The notes under the pieces: model-generated | Database searches by the model: none | What the model was told of the DNA's origin: nothing | What the model saw: only the letters and a program-made list of their open reading frames with translations | Shown: positions 34,803 to 43,026 of the stretch, piece by piece | Position numbering within the stretch: the first letter of the stretch is position 1 | Layout: every line of letters begins with the position of its first letter | Assembly: GCA_035570275.1 (NCBI GenBank) | Contig: DATMNI010000384.1 | Location: 1-64,000, forward strand | Source of the DNA: DATMNI01 sp035570275 | Lineage (GTDB): Bacteria; Acidobacteriota; Terriglobia; Bryobacterales; Bryobacteraceae | Reading direction: 5' to 3' | DNA: 64,000 nt | Translations under genes and position numbers: made by a program

Positions 34803-36746
34803 ATGACCTACTTCCGAAATTGTTTCGCCCTGGTCTGGATGGCTTCCGTTCTGGTTGTTTCCGTGCCAGCCGCTGAAGTTGCCGTCCAGACCCCAAAAGC
34901 CCCGCGGTACGTAGGGCCCATACTGAGACCGTTCCATCTGGAGAAGCGGATTGTGACGCCGGCCAAGTTGACCAACTCGCCGCGCCTGGAATCGCTGGTT
35001 CGCAGCGGCAATCTCTATCTTTCCGCGCAGGATGTGATCGCTCTGACGTTGGAAAACAATCTGGATATCGCCATCCAGCGCTACAGCCCGTTCCTGGCGA
35101 GGGAGGTGCTGCGCCGTGCCGAAGGGGGCGGACTGTTGCGTTCCGTTGACACGCCGGTGGCCGCCGGGCCCACCAGTGTCAGCACGGCGGGCGTCAGCAC
35201 CAATGGAAACGGCCTTGGGGGTGGTGGGCTGGCCTCGGGCGCGGGAGTGGTTACCGGCATCGGCCAGAACCCTCCCAACCTCGATCCGGTCATCTTCGCC
35301 AACGCCCAATTCGCCCACCTCACCGCACCTCAGACCAATACGGTGCTGGTGGGAACCACGGCGCTCACCAACAGCCAACGCCAGTTCCAGTTTGGCTACT
35401 CGCAATCGTTCGTTACCAACACCTTTATTCAGTTTGTGGGCTACAGTGGCCGCAACCTGTACAACAGTGCCTCGTACCTGTTCAATCCCACACTCAGCGG
35501 TTTCTTCGACTTCCAGGTCAACCAGCCCTTGCTGCAAGGATTCGGCTCTGGCATTAACGACCGTTATATCAAGGTGGCGCGGAACAACATGCGGATTACC
35601 GACATGCAAATGAAACTGCAGGTCGCCACCACGGTTTCCGCCGCGCTCAATCTGTATTGGGACCTGGTGAGCTTCATCGATGCCGTACGCATCAAGGAAC
35701 AAGCTTTGGAGACGGCGCAGAAGCTGCACGAAGGCAATCAGAAACAGGTTTCCATCGGCGCGCTGCCGGCGGTGGAAGTGACCCGCGCGGCTGCCGAAGT
35801 CTCCGCCAGCAAAGAGGACCTCCTGATCGCACAGACCAACGTGGCCCAGCAGGAAATCGTTCTGAAGAACGCGCTGAACCGCAACGGCATGGAGAACACC
35901 TGGCTGGATGACGTGCGCATCATTCCTCTGGACCGGATCGAGATTCCAAAGGAAGAAGAGATTCGGCCAATTCAAGACCTGATCCAGGAGGCGCTGGTGA
36001 ACCGTCAGGATATCCTCCAAAGCAAGCTCAACGTGGAGAGCGCCAAGTTCCTTTCCAAAGGCGACAAAAACACCCTGTTGCCGAGCCTGTCGGCCTTTGC
36101 CGAACTAACCAATCACGGCCTGGCCGGGCCCGCAAACCCGCTGTTCCAAGGTCAGGCAGACCCTTATTTCGTGGGCGGCGCCGGCACGGTTTTGTCGCAA
36201 CTTTTCCGCCGCAATTTTCCGGACTACTCCGCCGGAATCGCTATCACCATTCCCATCCGGAACCGGTCGGCGCAGGCCGATTACGTAACCGACGAGCTGC
36301 AGCTTCGCCAGCGGGAGCTCACCCTGCAGCGATCCATCAATCAGGTGCGCGTCGACGTCAAAACCAGCGTCATCGGGCTGCAACAGGCGCGCGCCCGCTA
36401 CCAGACCGCCGTCGATACGCGCGCGCTGGCCGAACAAAGCCTGAAGAACGAGCAGAGCCGGTTTACGTACGGCGTCTCTACCGTGGCGCTGGTGATTCAG
36501 GCGCAGAAGGATCTGGCGACGAATCAGGACGCCGAGGTGCAGGCCATGGCCAACTATACCCACGCCAAGATCGCTTACGACTTCGCTCTGGGACGAACCC
36601 TCGAAGTCAACCACATTTCCATGGAAGAAGCCAACTCGGGGCAGGTGCAGCGGGAGTCTGTTCTACCGAATTCCCTTCCCGGCGCCAAACCGGATTCCGC
36701 AAAATCCTCGCTGGCGCCGCTTCTCAAACCGGAGTTGCTGCCATGA
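34803..36746 (+). CDS. TolC-family outer-membrane factor 1
   Basis: The product is 647 residues from ATG 34803, which gives the signal NCFALVWMASVLVVSVPAAE; the frame is open further upstream without a good start. Two OEP repeats form the alpha-barrel (SAQDVIALTLENNLDIAIQR, NQPLLQGFGSGINDRYIKVA, RNRSAQADYVTDELQLRQRE). A Ser/Gly/Thr-rich variable stretch lies at about 120-165. TolC proteins form the outer-membrane channel of efflux or type I secretion systems. No adaptor or pump gene is next to it. Its stop overlaps the next gene by ATGA. Confidence 0.9.
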   Translation: MTYFRNCFALVWMASVLVVSVPAAEVAVQTPKAPRYVGPILRPFHLEKRIVTPAKLTNSPRLESLVRSGNLYLSAQDVIALTLENNLDIAIQRYSPFLAREVLRRAEGGGLLRSVDTPVAAGPTSVSTAGVSTNGNGLGGGGLASGAGVVTGIGQNPPNLDPVIFANAQFAHLTAPQTNTVLVGTTALTNSQRQFQFGYSQSFVTNTFIQFVGYSGRNLYNSASYLFNPTLSGFFDFQVNQPLLQGFGSGINDRYIKVARNNMRITDMQMKLQVATTVSAALNLYWDLVSFIDAVRIKEQALETAQKLHEGNQKQVSIGALPAVEVTRAAAEVSASKEDLLIAQTNVAQQEIVLKNALNRNGMENTWLDDVRIIPLDRIEIPKEEEIRPIQDLIQEALVNRQDILQSKLNVESAKFLSKGDKNTLLPSLSAFAELTNHGLAGPANPLFQGQADPYFVGGAGTVLSQLFRRNFPDYSAGIAITIPIRNRSAQADYVTDELQLRQRELTLQRSINQVRVDVKTSVIGLQQARARYQTAVDTRALAEQSLKNEQSRFTYGVSTVALVIQAQKDLATNQDAEVQAMANYTHAKIAYDFALGRTLEVNHISMEEANSGQVQRESVLPNSLPGAKPDSAKSSLAPLLKPELLP

Positions 36747-38773
36747 ATAACCTGCAATATGCGGCAGCCCAACCGCTCCCTCACGGTCGAGCGACAAGTC
36801 GCGGCTCAAGAAGAGCTTTCGGAGCCGCGCGCGTAGGAAGTGCTTTCAGAGCCGCGCGCGTAAGCAAGCGGTTGCCCACGGCTCTGTGGATCTGCCTGGT
36901 CACCTGCTTGATCACCCCGGCCGTCGCGCAAAACCCGCCCATCCTGATTGAGAGGCCGCAACTGCCCTTAGGAATCCGTTCCTATACGGCGCCGACCATT
37001 CCGGAGATCCGGCTAGGGAATTCCAATCGTCTGAATAGCCTGATCCGGGCGGGCCACCTTTACCTCAGCGTCCAGGATGCACTGGCGCTTGCTATCGAGA
37101 ACGACCTGGGTCTGGAAATCGACCGCTACGGCCCGATGCTGGCGCAGTCCGCTCTGAAGCGCGCCGAAGCTGGAGGTCCGATTCGCGGCGTGCCCAGCGC
37201 CAGTGCACAGGTGTCCAGTGTCAACAGCGGTGTGGGTGTGAACGGCAGCGCGCAGAGCGCGGGCGTGGGCGGTGGTAGCGGAGGCGGCGGTGGCAGCGGA
37301 AGCGGTGGCGCCGCAACCATTCAACAGATCGGCGCGGTGACGCCCCAACTCGATCCCTTCCTGCAAAACACCACGACTTTCGGACACCTCACCCAGCCGC
37401 AGGCCAACACCGTGCAAAGCCAGACCAGTTCTCTGGTCGATTCGACGCGCCTCTACAACACGGTGCTGAACCAGGGCCTGCTCACCGGCGGCTCGCTGCA
37501 ATTCCGGGATTTCCAACAGCATCTGGGGGAGAACTCGCCCAGCGACAGCCTGAACCCGGTGGCGGCCCCGCACATGGATATCACGGTCCGGCAGCCGTTT
37601 CTCCAGGGCTACGGCATCAAGCTGAACGATCGGGGAATCCGAATCTCACAGGTCAATACCACGGCGTCGCTCCAGGTCTTCCGCGCCAGCATGCTCAACC
37701 TGGTCGCGAGCGTCCTCAACCAATACTGGGGCTATGTCAGCTCCAACGATGAAGTGCAGGCCAGAAGGCGTGCGCTGCAGTTCACGCAAAAGTTCTACGA
37801 AGACACGCAGAAGGAGATTGCGGCCGGATCCATCCCCCGGGTCGAACTTCCCCGTGCCGAAGCCGAGTTGGCCAGGCGCCGCCAGGATGTCCTTATCGCG
37901 GAGCAAAGCCTCAGCCTGCAAGCCATATCGCTGAAGGCAAGCCTGAGCCGCACACCAGATCCCGCGCTCGACGCAGCAGAGATCGTGGCGTTGGATCAAA
38001 TCCAGGTCCCGGACACCGATGATCTCCCGCCGTTGCGGCAACTCGTGGTCACCGCCATGGCGAAACGGCCCGACGTGGCCGTCTCGAAATTCCGTGACCA
38101 GACTTCGGAGATGGATCTGCCCGGAACCGTCAATCCCCTGCTGCCCAGCTTTTCCGGCGCCGTTCAGACTTACAACCGCGGTGTGGCGGGTACTCCTGTG
38201 GCCGGCAACGGCGCCGATAAGTATTTTAGTGGGGGTTACGGCAGCGCCCTAAGCCAGGTATTCCGGCGCAACTTCCCCAATACCATCGAGAACCTGAGCT
38301 TTAACGCCCCGATCAAGAACCGGCAGGCCCAGGCCGATTACGGAATCGCGCAGTTGCAGTTTGTGCAGCAGCAGCTTAGCGGCCAGAAAGACTCCAATAC
38401 GATCATTGTGGATATCTCCGCGCGCTTGAGCGCCCTCCGGCAATCGCGCGCGCGCTATGCCACCGCCCGGGATACCCGCGCCCTGCAGGAGCAACTGCTG
38501 GAGGCCGATCAGAAGAAGTTCTCGTCCGGTATCGCGACCTTTAATGACATCATCAACGATCAGCGGGCGCTGGTGACTGCGCAGATTTCCGAGGTGAACG
38601 CCATGGCCACGTACGCCCGCGCGCGCGTATCGTTGGATCAGACTCTGGGTGAGTCGTTGGAACGAAACCACATCACGCTGAACGAAGGATTGAACGGACG
38701 CGTGGATCGAGAGTCACAAATACCTGTAATCTCGCGAACCGACCCGCGACCCCCAACCGAGCCACGACCGTAA
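36743..38773 (+). CDS. TolC-family outer-membrane factor 2, repeat-extended N-terminus
   Basis: The product is 676 residues from the ATG at 36743, coupled by ATGA to the first TolC-like gene. The signal core TALWICLVTCLITPAVAQ starts only near residue 48; the 45 residues before it (RATSRGSRRAFGAARVG, then SAFRAARVSKRLP) are translated interspersed-repeat sequence. The body has two OEP domains (YLSVQDALALAIENDLGLEI, RQPFLQGYGIKLNDRGIRIS, PIKNRQAQADYGIAQLQF) and a Gly/Ser-rich insertion (GVGGGSGGGGGSGSGG) at about 173-190. A TTG near 36870 could start a normal signal peptide. It is a paralogue of the preceding gene. Confidence 0.85.
   Translation: MNNLQYAAAQPLPHGRATSRGSRRAFGAARVGSAFRAARVSKRLPTALWICLVTCLITPAVAQNPPILIERPQLPLGIRSYTAPTIPEIRLGNSNRLNSLIRAGHLYLSVQDALALAIENDLGLEIDRYGPMLAQSALKRAEAGGPIRGVPSASAQVSSVNSGVGVNGSAQSAGVGGGSGGGGGSGSGGAATIQQIGAVTPQLDPFLQNTTTFGHLTQPQANTVQSQTSSLVDSTRLYNTVLNQGLLTGGSLQFRDFQQHLGENSPSDSLNPVAAPHMDITVRQPFLQGYGIKLNDRGIRISQVNTTASLQVFRASMLNLVASVLNQYWGYVSSNDEVQARRRALQFTQKFYEDTQKEIAAGSIPRVELPRAEAELARRRQDVLIAEQSLSLQAISLKASLSRTPDPALDAAEIVALDQIQVPDTDDLPPLRQLVVTAMAKRPDVAVSKFRDQTSEMDLPGTVNPLLPSFSGAVQTYNRGVAGTPVAGNGADKYFSGGYGSALSQVFRRNFPNTIENLSFNAPIKNRQAQADYGIAQLQFVQQQLSGQKDSNTIIVDISARLSALRQSRARYATARDTRALQEQLLEADQKKFSSGIATFNDIINDQRALVTAQISEVNAMATYARARVSLDQTLGESLERNHITLNEGLNGRVDRESQIPVISRTDPRPPTEPRP
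36775..36895 (+). repeat. Interspersed repeat family A, copies inside a coding start
   Basis: Motifs ccgctccctcacggtcgagc, then cggagccgcgcgcgtaggaa and cagagccgcgcgcgtaagca match the elements at 18174 and 27562. They lie between the ATG and the signal-peptide core of the second TolC-like gene, in frame. Confidence 0.7.
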
Positions 38774-38797
38774 AGGGAGTGGTTGCTGCGCCGCCGC

Positions 38798-40327
38798 CTA
38801 CCGCGCCGCCATCAAGGCCCGCAGCCGCCGTGCCCGTTCGGGTGCCCGCAACTGGCGCAACGCTTTGGCTTCGATCTGGCGGATGCGTTCCCGCGTGACG
38901 TCGAACTCCTGGCCGATCTCTTCCAGGGTGTGCTCCCGTTCACAGCCGATGCCGAAGCGCATCCGGATGACCTTCTCCTCTTTGGGGGACAGGGTCTTGA
39001 GAATACCGGCGGTTTCGTCGCGAACGTTGGATTCGATGACCGCATCCACCGGTGAACCTACCCAGCGGTCTTCGATCAGGTCGCCCAGCGCCGATTCGCC
39101 GTCGCGGCCGACCGGAGTTTCGAGCGAAACCGGGTCGCGCGAGATGGTCTTCAGCTTCTGAACCTTCTCCACCGGAATATCCATCCGGCGCCCAATTTCG
39201 TCATTTGTAGGAGTACGGCCGAGTTCTTTTTCCAACTCACGCGTCGCCCGCAGGAACTTGTTCATGCTTTCGTTCATGTGGACGGGAATGCGGATGGTCC
39301 GGGACTGGTCGGCAATGGCGCGCGTGATAGCCTGGCGGATCCACCACGTAGCGTAGGTAGAAAACTTGTATCCACGGCGGTATTCGAACTTGTCGGCCGC
39401 CCTCATCAGGCCGATATTGCCCTCCTGGATCAAGTCGAGCAAATGAAGTCCGCGGTTTACGTATTTCTTGGCAACCGAAACCACCAGGCGAAGGTTGGCC
39501 TCCACCAGATCCTTTTTGGCCCGTTCCGCTTCGGCTTCCCCGTGGCGGATCACCGTCAGGCTGTGCTTCAACTCGGGAAGGTTGGCGCCCGCCGACAGCT
39601 CGCGCTTGCGCAGGTCGCGTTTCAGTTCCCGGAGACGGAGTTGCTGGGCAGCGTTGTTGCGCAACTCCAGCTTCTTGATCTCACTGTCGAGGTGGCTGAT
39701 TTCGTCCACCGCGCGCTCGATTTCGCGGGCGAACTCCTTCCATTTGATGAGCCTGAAGGGAACCCGGCGGATTGCCATCGAGGTTTCCACCTTGGCCCGG
39801 TTCAGTTTCGCGCAAAGCCGCCTCCGGGGCTTCTTGCTGGAAATCGGGGTTTCCTCAACCCTCTCCTCAAGCTGTTGTAGCTTTTTGTGCAGGGCGATGA
39901 CATCGCCGAACTGCTTGCTGGCCTCAGTACGAACTTTCAAGTCCGCCGGCGAACCCTCTTCCACATCCCCGAGATCGACGACACTCTCCAGCTCAATGGC
40001 CGCTTTCTTCAACTGCTCGGCGACATCCACCACCACGCGCTGCACCAGGGCGGAACGGCTAATCGCCTTTTGCATCCGTAGTTTACCGCGCTCCATGCGC
40101 CGTGCCAGATCGACTTCGCCCTCCCGAGTGAGCAGCGGAACCGCACCCATCTCGCGAAGGTACACACGTACCGGATCGTCCGTATAGATGGACTCTTCTA
40201 CGGGCGCAGGGGCAAGGAAATCGGGGTCCTGAGCAGCTTCTGGGTCGAAGAACTTAGCTTCTTCCTCAAAATTGATGTTTAACGCTTCCGGATGTTCCGC
40301 TAAAAACTGGTCTTCGAATTGATCCAC
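38798..40327 (-). CDS. rpoD: Primary sigma factor RpoD (sigma-70)
   Basis: The product is 509 residues. Region 1.2 has YTDDPVRVYLREMGAVPLLT. A non-conserved helical stretch follows (residues about 60-250). Region 2 (DLIQEGNIGLMRAADKFEYR, FSTYATWWIRQAITRAIADQ, TIRIPVHMNE), region 3 and region 4 (FGIGCEREHTLEEIGQEFDV, TRERIRQIEAKALRQLR) are all present. A short acidic N-terminus replaces the long region 1.1 of enterobacterial RpoD. It directs housekeeping transcription. A promoter is seen at 40479-40507. Confidence 0.95.
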   Translation of the reverse strand: MDQFEDQFLAEHPEALNINFEEEAKFFDPEAAQDPDFLAPAPVEESIYTDDPVRVYLREMGAVPLLTREGEVDLARRMERGKLRMQKAISRSALVQRVVVDVAEQLKKAAIELESVVDLGDVEEGSPADLKVRTEASKQFGDVIALHKKLQQLEERVEETPISSKKPRRRLCAKLNRAKVETSMAIRRVPFRLIKWKEFAREIERAVDEISHLDSEIKKLELRNNAAQQLRLRELKRDLRKRELSAGANLPELKHSLTVIRHGEAEAERAKKDLVEANLRLVVSVAKKYVNRGLHLLDLIQEGNIGLMRAADKFEYRRGYKFSTYATWWIRQAITRAIADQSRTIRIPVHMNESMNKFLRATRELEKELGRTPTNDEIGRRMDIPVEKVQKLKTISRDPVSLETPVGRDGESALGDLIEDRWVGSPVDAVIESNVRDETAGILKTLSPKEEKVIRMRFGIGCEREHTLEEIGQEFDVTRERIRQIEAKALRQLRAPERARRLRALMAAR

Positions 40328-40478
40328 TAAGACTCACCTCCCCCACGGGCACGCGACTCCATTACATCGGATGTCTGGGAAATGGGGTTCTACCTGAAAA
40401 ACCAATGGCCTGTTTCTGCTGGTCCGGCCCCAAGCGTTGAGAAGATCGGCTGCATTCGGGGATTGACTTTCGACTGAT

Positions 40479-40507
40479 CATAGCATCAATCGGCAGCAAA
40501 GTTAAGC
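40479..40507 (-). promoter_or_regulatory. Sigma-70-like promoter upstream of rpoD
   Basis: On the minus strand TTAACT (40507-40502) and TATGAT (40484-40479) stand 17 bases apart. They match consensus at 4 and 5 of 6 positions. The predicted transcript would have a leader of about 145 bases before the rpoD ATG. Confidence 0.55.
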
Positions 40508-40568
40508 TCTAATTTAAAGATGTGTTAAAACTGAGAAGGTTACATGGAATCGGTGGGAACCGATTCCG

Positions 40569-40635
40569 GTGGCCGGTGGCCAGTGGCCAGTGGCCGGTGA
40601 AAAAAGGCGACGTGCGTCCTTCACCGGCCACCGGC
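40569..40635. repeat. Short tandem units and an inverted partner after nrdR
   Basis: ggccggt, ggccagt, ggccagt and ggccggtgaa follow each other at about 40571-40602, and tcaccggccaccggccacgg lies about 20 bases on. The two arms can form a long hairpin just downstream of the nrdR stop (read on the minus strand), perhaps ending transcription, though no T-run is on the proper side. Confidence 0.6.
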
Positions 40636-40643
40636 CACGGCTC

Positions 40644-41105
40644 TTAGCCTCCCTTTTGCCGCATCAACGTCTTGAGTTCGTTGAAAAACGCCTGTTCGTC
40701 CTGAAAATCGCGGTATACCGACGCAAATCTTACGTAGGCGATCTTGTCGAGGTCGCGGAGGTTTTCCATCAAAAATTCTCCTATATCTATAGTAGATATC
40801 TCCCGGTCCGGCGAGTCGCTCACTTTCGATTCCACCTGGTTCACCAGTTCCGAGAGCCTTGCCATGCTGACGGGACGCTTTTCGCAGGCCTTTAACAGGC
40901 CTCCCAACACCTTTTGCCGGTCGAATTTCTCACGCCGGCCATCCTTCTTGATCACCATGTACGGCACCTCGTCGATCCGCTCGTAGGTGGTAAACCGGCG
41001 TTCGCACTCCAGGCATTCGCGCCGCCGCCTTATGGCGTCGCCTTCCTTGCTCTCCCGGGAATCCACCACCTTGTCGTGCAGGTGACTGCAAAAGGGGCAC
41101 TTCAT
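40644..41105 (-). CDS. nrdR: Ribonucleotide reductase regulator NrdR
   Basis: The product is 153 residues. The N-terminal zinc ribbon (MKCPFCSHLHDKVVDSRESK, with the second pair in RRECLECERRFTTYERID) and the ATP-cone domain (VIKKDGRREKFDRQKVLGGL, LMENLRDLDKIAYVRFASVY) are complete. NrdR senses ATP/dATP and represses ribonucleotide reductase genes. No nrd gene is near. Its ATG overlaps the stop of the upstream membrane-protein gene (ATGA). Confidence 0.95.
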   Translation of the reverse strand: MKCPFCSHLHDKVVDSRESKEGDAIRRRRECLECERRFTTYERIDEVPYMVIKKDGRREKFDRQKVLGGLLKACEKRPVSMARLSELVNQVESKVSDSPDREISTIDIGEFLMENLRDLDKIAYVRFASVYRDFQDEQAFFNELKTLMRQKGG

Positions 41106-42133
41106 TCGTGAACCTCCCGCCCGATCCGCCTCAGGCTATGCCAATCCAGGCCTTCCTTCACGGCCAGCAACAGGCCGACCGGAACTATTGCTACAAATGT
41201 AATAATCCATAACAACATGGCGAAATCGGTAGCCAGCTCGAACCGCACGTGGAATAGTTCGGTCAACACCAGCACCGCAGCCACCTGGATGCCGCCGCCC
41301 ACGCCGGGGATCTGGAACACCGAGCCAAAGGAAACAAACCCCATCAAAACCAGTACATCGACAAAGCTAAGAGTAATCATGCCGGTGAACGCCTGGGCCA
41401 GGCACCAGTAACCGGCGGAGATCAACACCCATTCGGCTGAGGAGTATACCAGAACCAACAGGAGCGCCGCGTCGCTGCGCGTCGCCTCGACACCTTGCAC
41501 ACAGGCATCCACCAGTTTTTCTATCTTTGTAAAACTATTTTGTGGCACGTAGCGCAGCGTTGCCAGCAACCGGCGCCGCACGGGCTCGGCGAAGTGCCGC
41601 ATCGACAGCAGCACCAGCAGAGCCGCTGCGCCGGTGATCCAGGCGATCTTGCCGCCGAACGCCAATACCCACTCCAGCTTCGGGCCGGCCTCTTGAACCC
41701 GTGTCAGGGCGAAACCGAACAGCAGGAGGGCCATCAGGAGGTCGAAGAGGCGTTCCAGCATCCAGGCGGCAAACTGCGACGTCACCGGCACCCCCTCTTT
41801 TCTGGCAATCAAATAGGGCCGGACGAATTCGCCGGGACGACCAAACAGCGTGATAGCCGTAAACCCGATTACGGTAGCCGACAACAGGTTGCGGACGGAC
41901 GGATGCGGTTTCAGCGGCTTAAGGAGCACCGCCCAACGCAAAGCGCGCCCGTAGTAGGTTGCAAACACGGCGCTTAGAGATAGAAGCAGCCATTGCCACC
42001 GCAGCCTGGCGAAACCTGCGGCCGCCAACCTCCAATCGAAAGACTGCGCCGCCACCCGGGTTCCGATGAACCACAGAACAGCCGCGGCCGCCAGCAGGCA
42101 GCCGGCCGCCCATTTCCAAGTATGCCCCCGAAT
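41102..42133 (-). CDS. Flippase-like LPG-synthase transmembrane-domain protein, probable ATT start
   Basis: The product is 343 residues if it starts at 42133. It has the UPF0104/AglD2 layout with about 8 membrane segments (YYGRALRWAVLLKPLKPHPS, GFTAITLFGRPGEFVRPYLI, VLVLMGFVSFGSVFQIPGVG, GGIQVAAVLVLTELF). The first membrane segment (AAGCLLAAAAVLWFIGTRV) lies before the first canonical start, a GTG at 42055 with no Shine-Dalgarno. Upstream of it no ATG, GTG or TTG is in frame before a stop. At 42133 an ATT stands 7 bases after GGGAGG. An AUU start is rare but known (infC). Relatives move lipid-linked precursors or are of unknown role. It is coupled to nrdR. Confidence 0.72.
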   Translation of the reverse strand: MRGHTWKWAAGCLLAAAAVLWFIGTRVAAQSFDWRLAAAGFARLRWQWLLLSLSAVFATYYGRALRWAVLLKPLKPHPSVRNLLSATVIGFTAITLFGRPGEFVRPYLIARKEGVPVTSQFAAWMLERLFDLLMALLLFGFALTRVQEAGPKLEWVLAFGGKIAWITGAAALLVLLSMRHFAEPVRRRLLATLRYVPQNSFTKIEKLVDACVQGVEATRSDAALLLVLVYSSAEWVLISAGYWCLAQAFTGMITLSFVDVLVLMGFVSFGSVFQIPGVGGGIQVAAVLVLTELFHVRFELATDFAMLLWIITFVAIVPVGLLLAVKEGLDWHSLRRIGREVHE

Positions 42134-42236
42134 CGCCGATCCTCCCGGAGAATGGTTCCGAAAGAGCTAGCATACAGGAAAAATTGAACCTATCATGGAA
42201 AAGCCTCGTTTCTTCAGGTGAGAGAAGAATGAGGCA

Positions 42237-42977
42237 ATGGCATCCGCGACGCTAGCTTGGGAGCATTTGGGCGTTCCACACTTGGGCGTTCCAGACTTGG
42301 GCGTTCCAATCTGGGGCGTTTCAATCTGGGGCGTTCCAACCGCCGGCGGCGCATCCGCGGACCAGGCGATGGGTGTTCGCGGAGGCCGCAATCTGATAGA
42401 AAGTAGTTTGGGCCAGGACCAGAGCCTCATATCCAGATGTTTGGACGGCGACGAAGCCGGCTGGGAAGAACTGGTTCGGCTTCATACCCGGCAAGTGTAC
42501 GGCCTCTGCTACCGGTTCACCGGCAGCGGAACGGAAGCCCAGGACCTGACGCAGGAAGTGTTTCTGCGGGTATTCAAGACGATCAAGACGTTTCGTTCGG
42601 TGGAAGGCTCTTTCGGCACATGGCTGGCGCGGGTTACGCGTAACCTTTTGATCGATCACTATCGCCGAACTCGTCAGGAGCGCGTCACGGATTCGATTGA
42701 GGAACAACTCCCCATGCTGCAGGAGGTGGGGGCGGCGGCTTCGGCCCGTCCGGACCACGCGGTGGCCGGGCGCGAGGCCAGCGAGATTCTGCAGGCCACC
42801 CTGCAAAAGCTGTCGCCGGATTTGCGCGAGGCCGTAATCCTGCGCGATTTACAGGAAATGGAGTACCGCGAAATCGCGGAAGTGCTCGCAATTCCGGAGG
42901 GCACGGTGAAATCGCGAATTAACCGGGGACGGGCCGAATTGGCCCGCCTTCTGCGGAAGCAGAAGTTGGCGATATGA
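42237..42977 (+). CDS. ECF sigma factor (RpoE-like) with a minisatellite-coded N-terminus
   Basis: The product is 246 residues from ATG 42237; ATG 42369 gives a 202-residue protein closer to usual length. Region 2 (SLISRCLDGDEAGWEELVRL, YRFTGSGTEAQDLTQEVFLR, GTWLARVTRNLLIDHYRRTR) and region 4 (LSPDLREAVILRDLQEMEYR, EIAEVLAIPEGTVKSRINRG) are complete. The first 45 residues include the repeat LGVPH-LGVPD-LGVPI-WGVSI-WGVP, coded by a 15-base tandem repeat. The stop TGA is part of an ATGA that starts a mini-ORF before the anti-sigma gene. Confidence 0.88.
   Translation: MASATLAWEHLGVPHLGVPDLGVPIWGVSIWGVPTAGGASADQAMGVRGGRNLIESSLGQDQSLISRCLDGDEAGWEELVRLHTRQVYGLCYRFTGSGTEAQDLTQEVFLRVFKTIKTFRSVEGSFGTWLARVTRNLLIDHYRRTRQERVTDSIEEQLPMLQEVGAAASARPDHAVAGREASEILQATLQKLSPDLREAVILRDLQEMEYREIAEVLAIPEGTVKSRINRGRAELARLLRKQKLAI
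42264..42338 (+). repeat. Five 15-base tandem units at the start of the sigma gene
   Basis: Units at 42264, 42279, 42294, 42309 and 42324 follow (c/g/a)a(t/c)(t/c)tgggcgtt(c/t)ca closely. Being 15 bases long they stay in frame. Units 2-3 and units 4-5 are more alike within pairs, suggesting stepwise growth. Confidence 0.9.
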
Positions 42978-43026
42978 CGCGGAAGTGGGCAGTATGACGC
43001 AGAAGCGGAAGTTGGCAGTATGAACT
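42961..43026 (+). promoter_or_regulatory. Triplicated SD-ATG unit forming an ATGA relay of two mini-ORFs
   Basis: Three copies of a 20-base unit, (a/g)gaagt(t/g)ggc(g/a)(a/g)tatga(c), begin at 42961, 42981 and 43007. The sigma stop overlaps an ATG at 42974 that opens MTRKWAV (stop at 42995-42997). That stop overlaps the ATG at 42994, which opens MTQKRKLAV (stop at 43021-43023), and that stop overlaps the ATG at 43020 of the anti-sigma gene. Each ATG has a purine-rich GGAAG or AGAAG about 8 bases before it. A ribosome could pass through two extra terminate-restart steps between the two genes. Confidence 0.75.

Larger units (their letters stand above)
40328..40643. other. Intergenic region between nrdR and rpoD
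   Basis: It holds the rpoD promoter and, next to nrdR, a repeat-rich stem-loop. The middle part (40480-40560) is AT-rich. No gene was seen. Confidence 0.5.
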
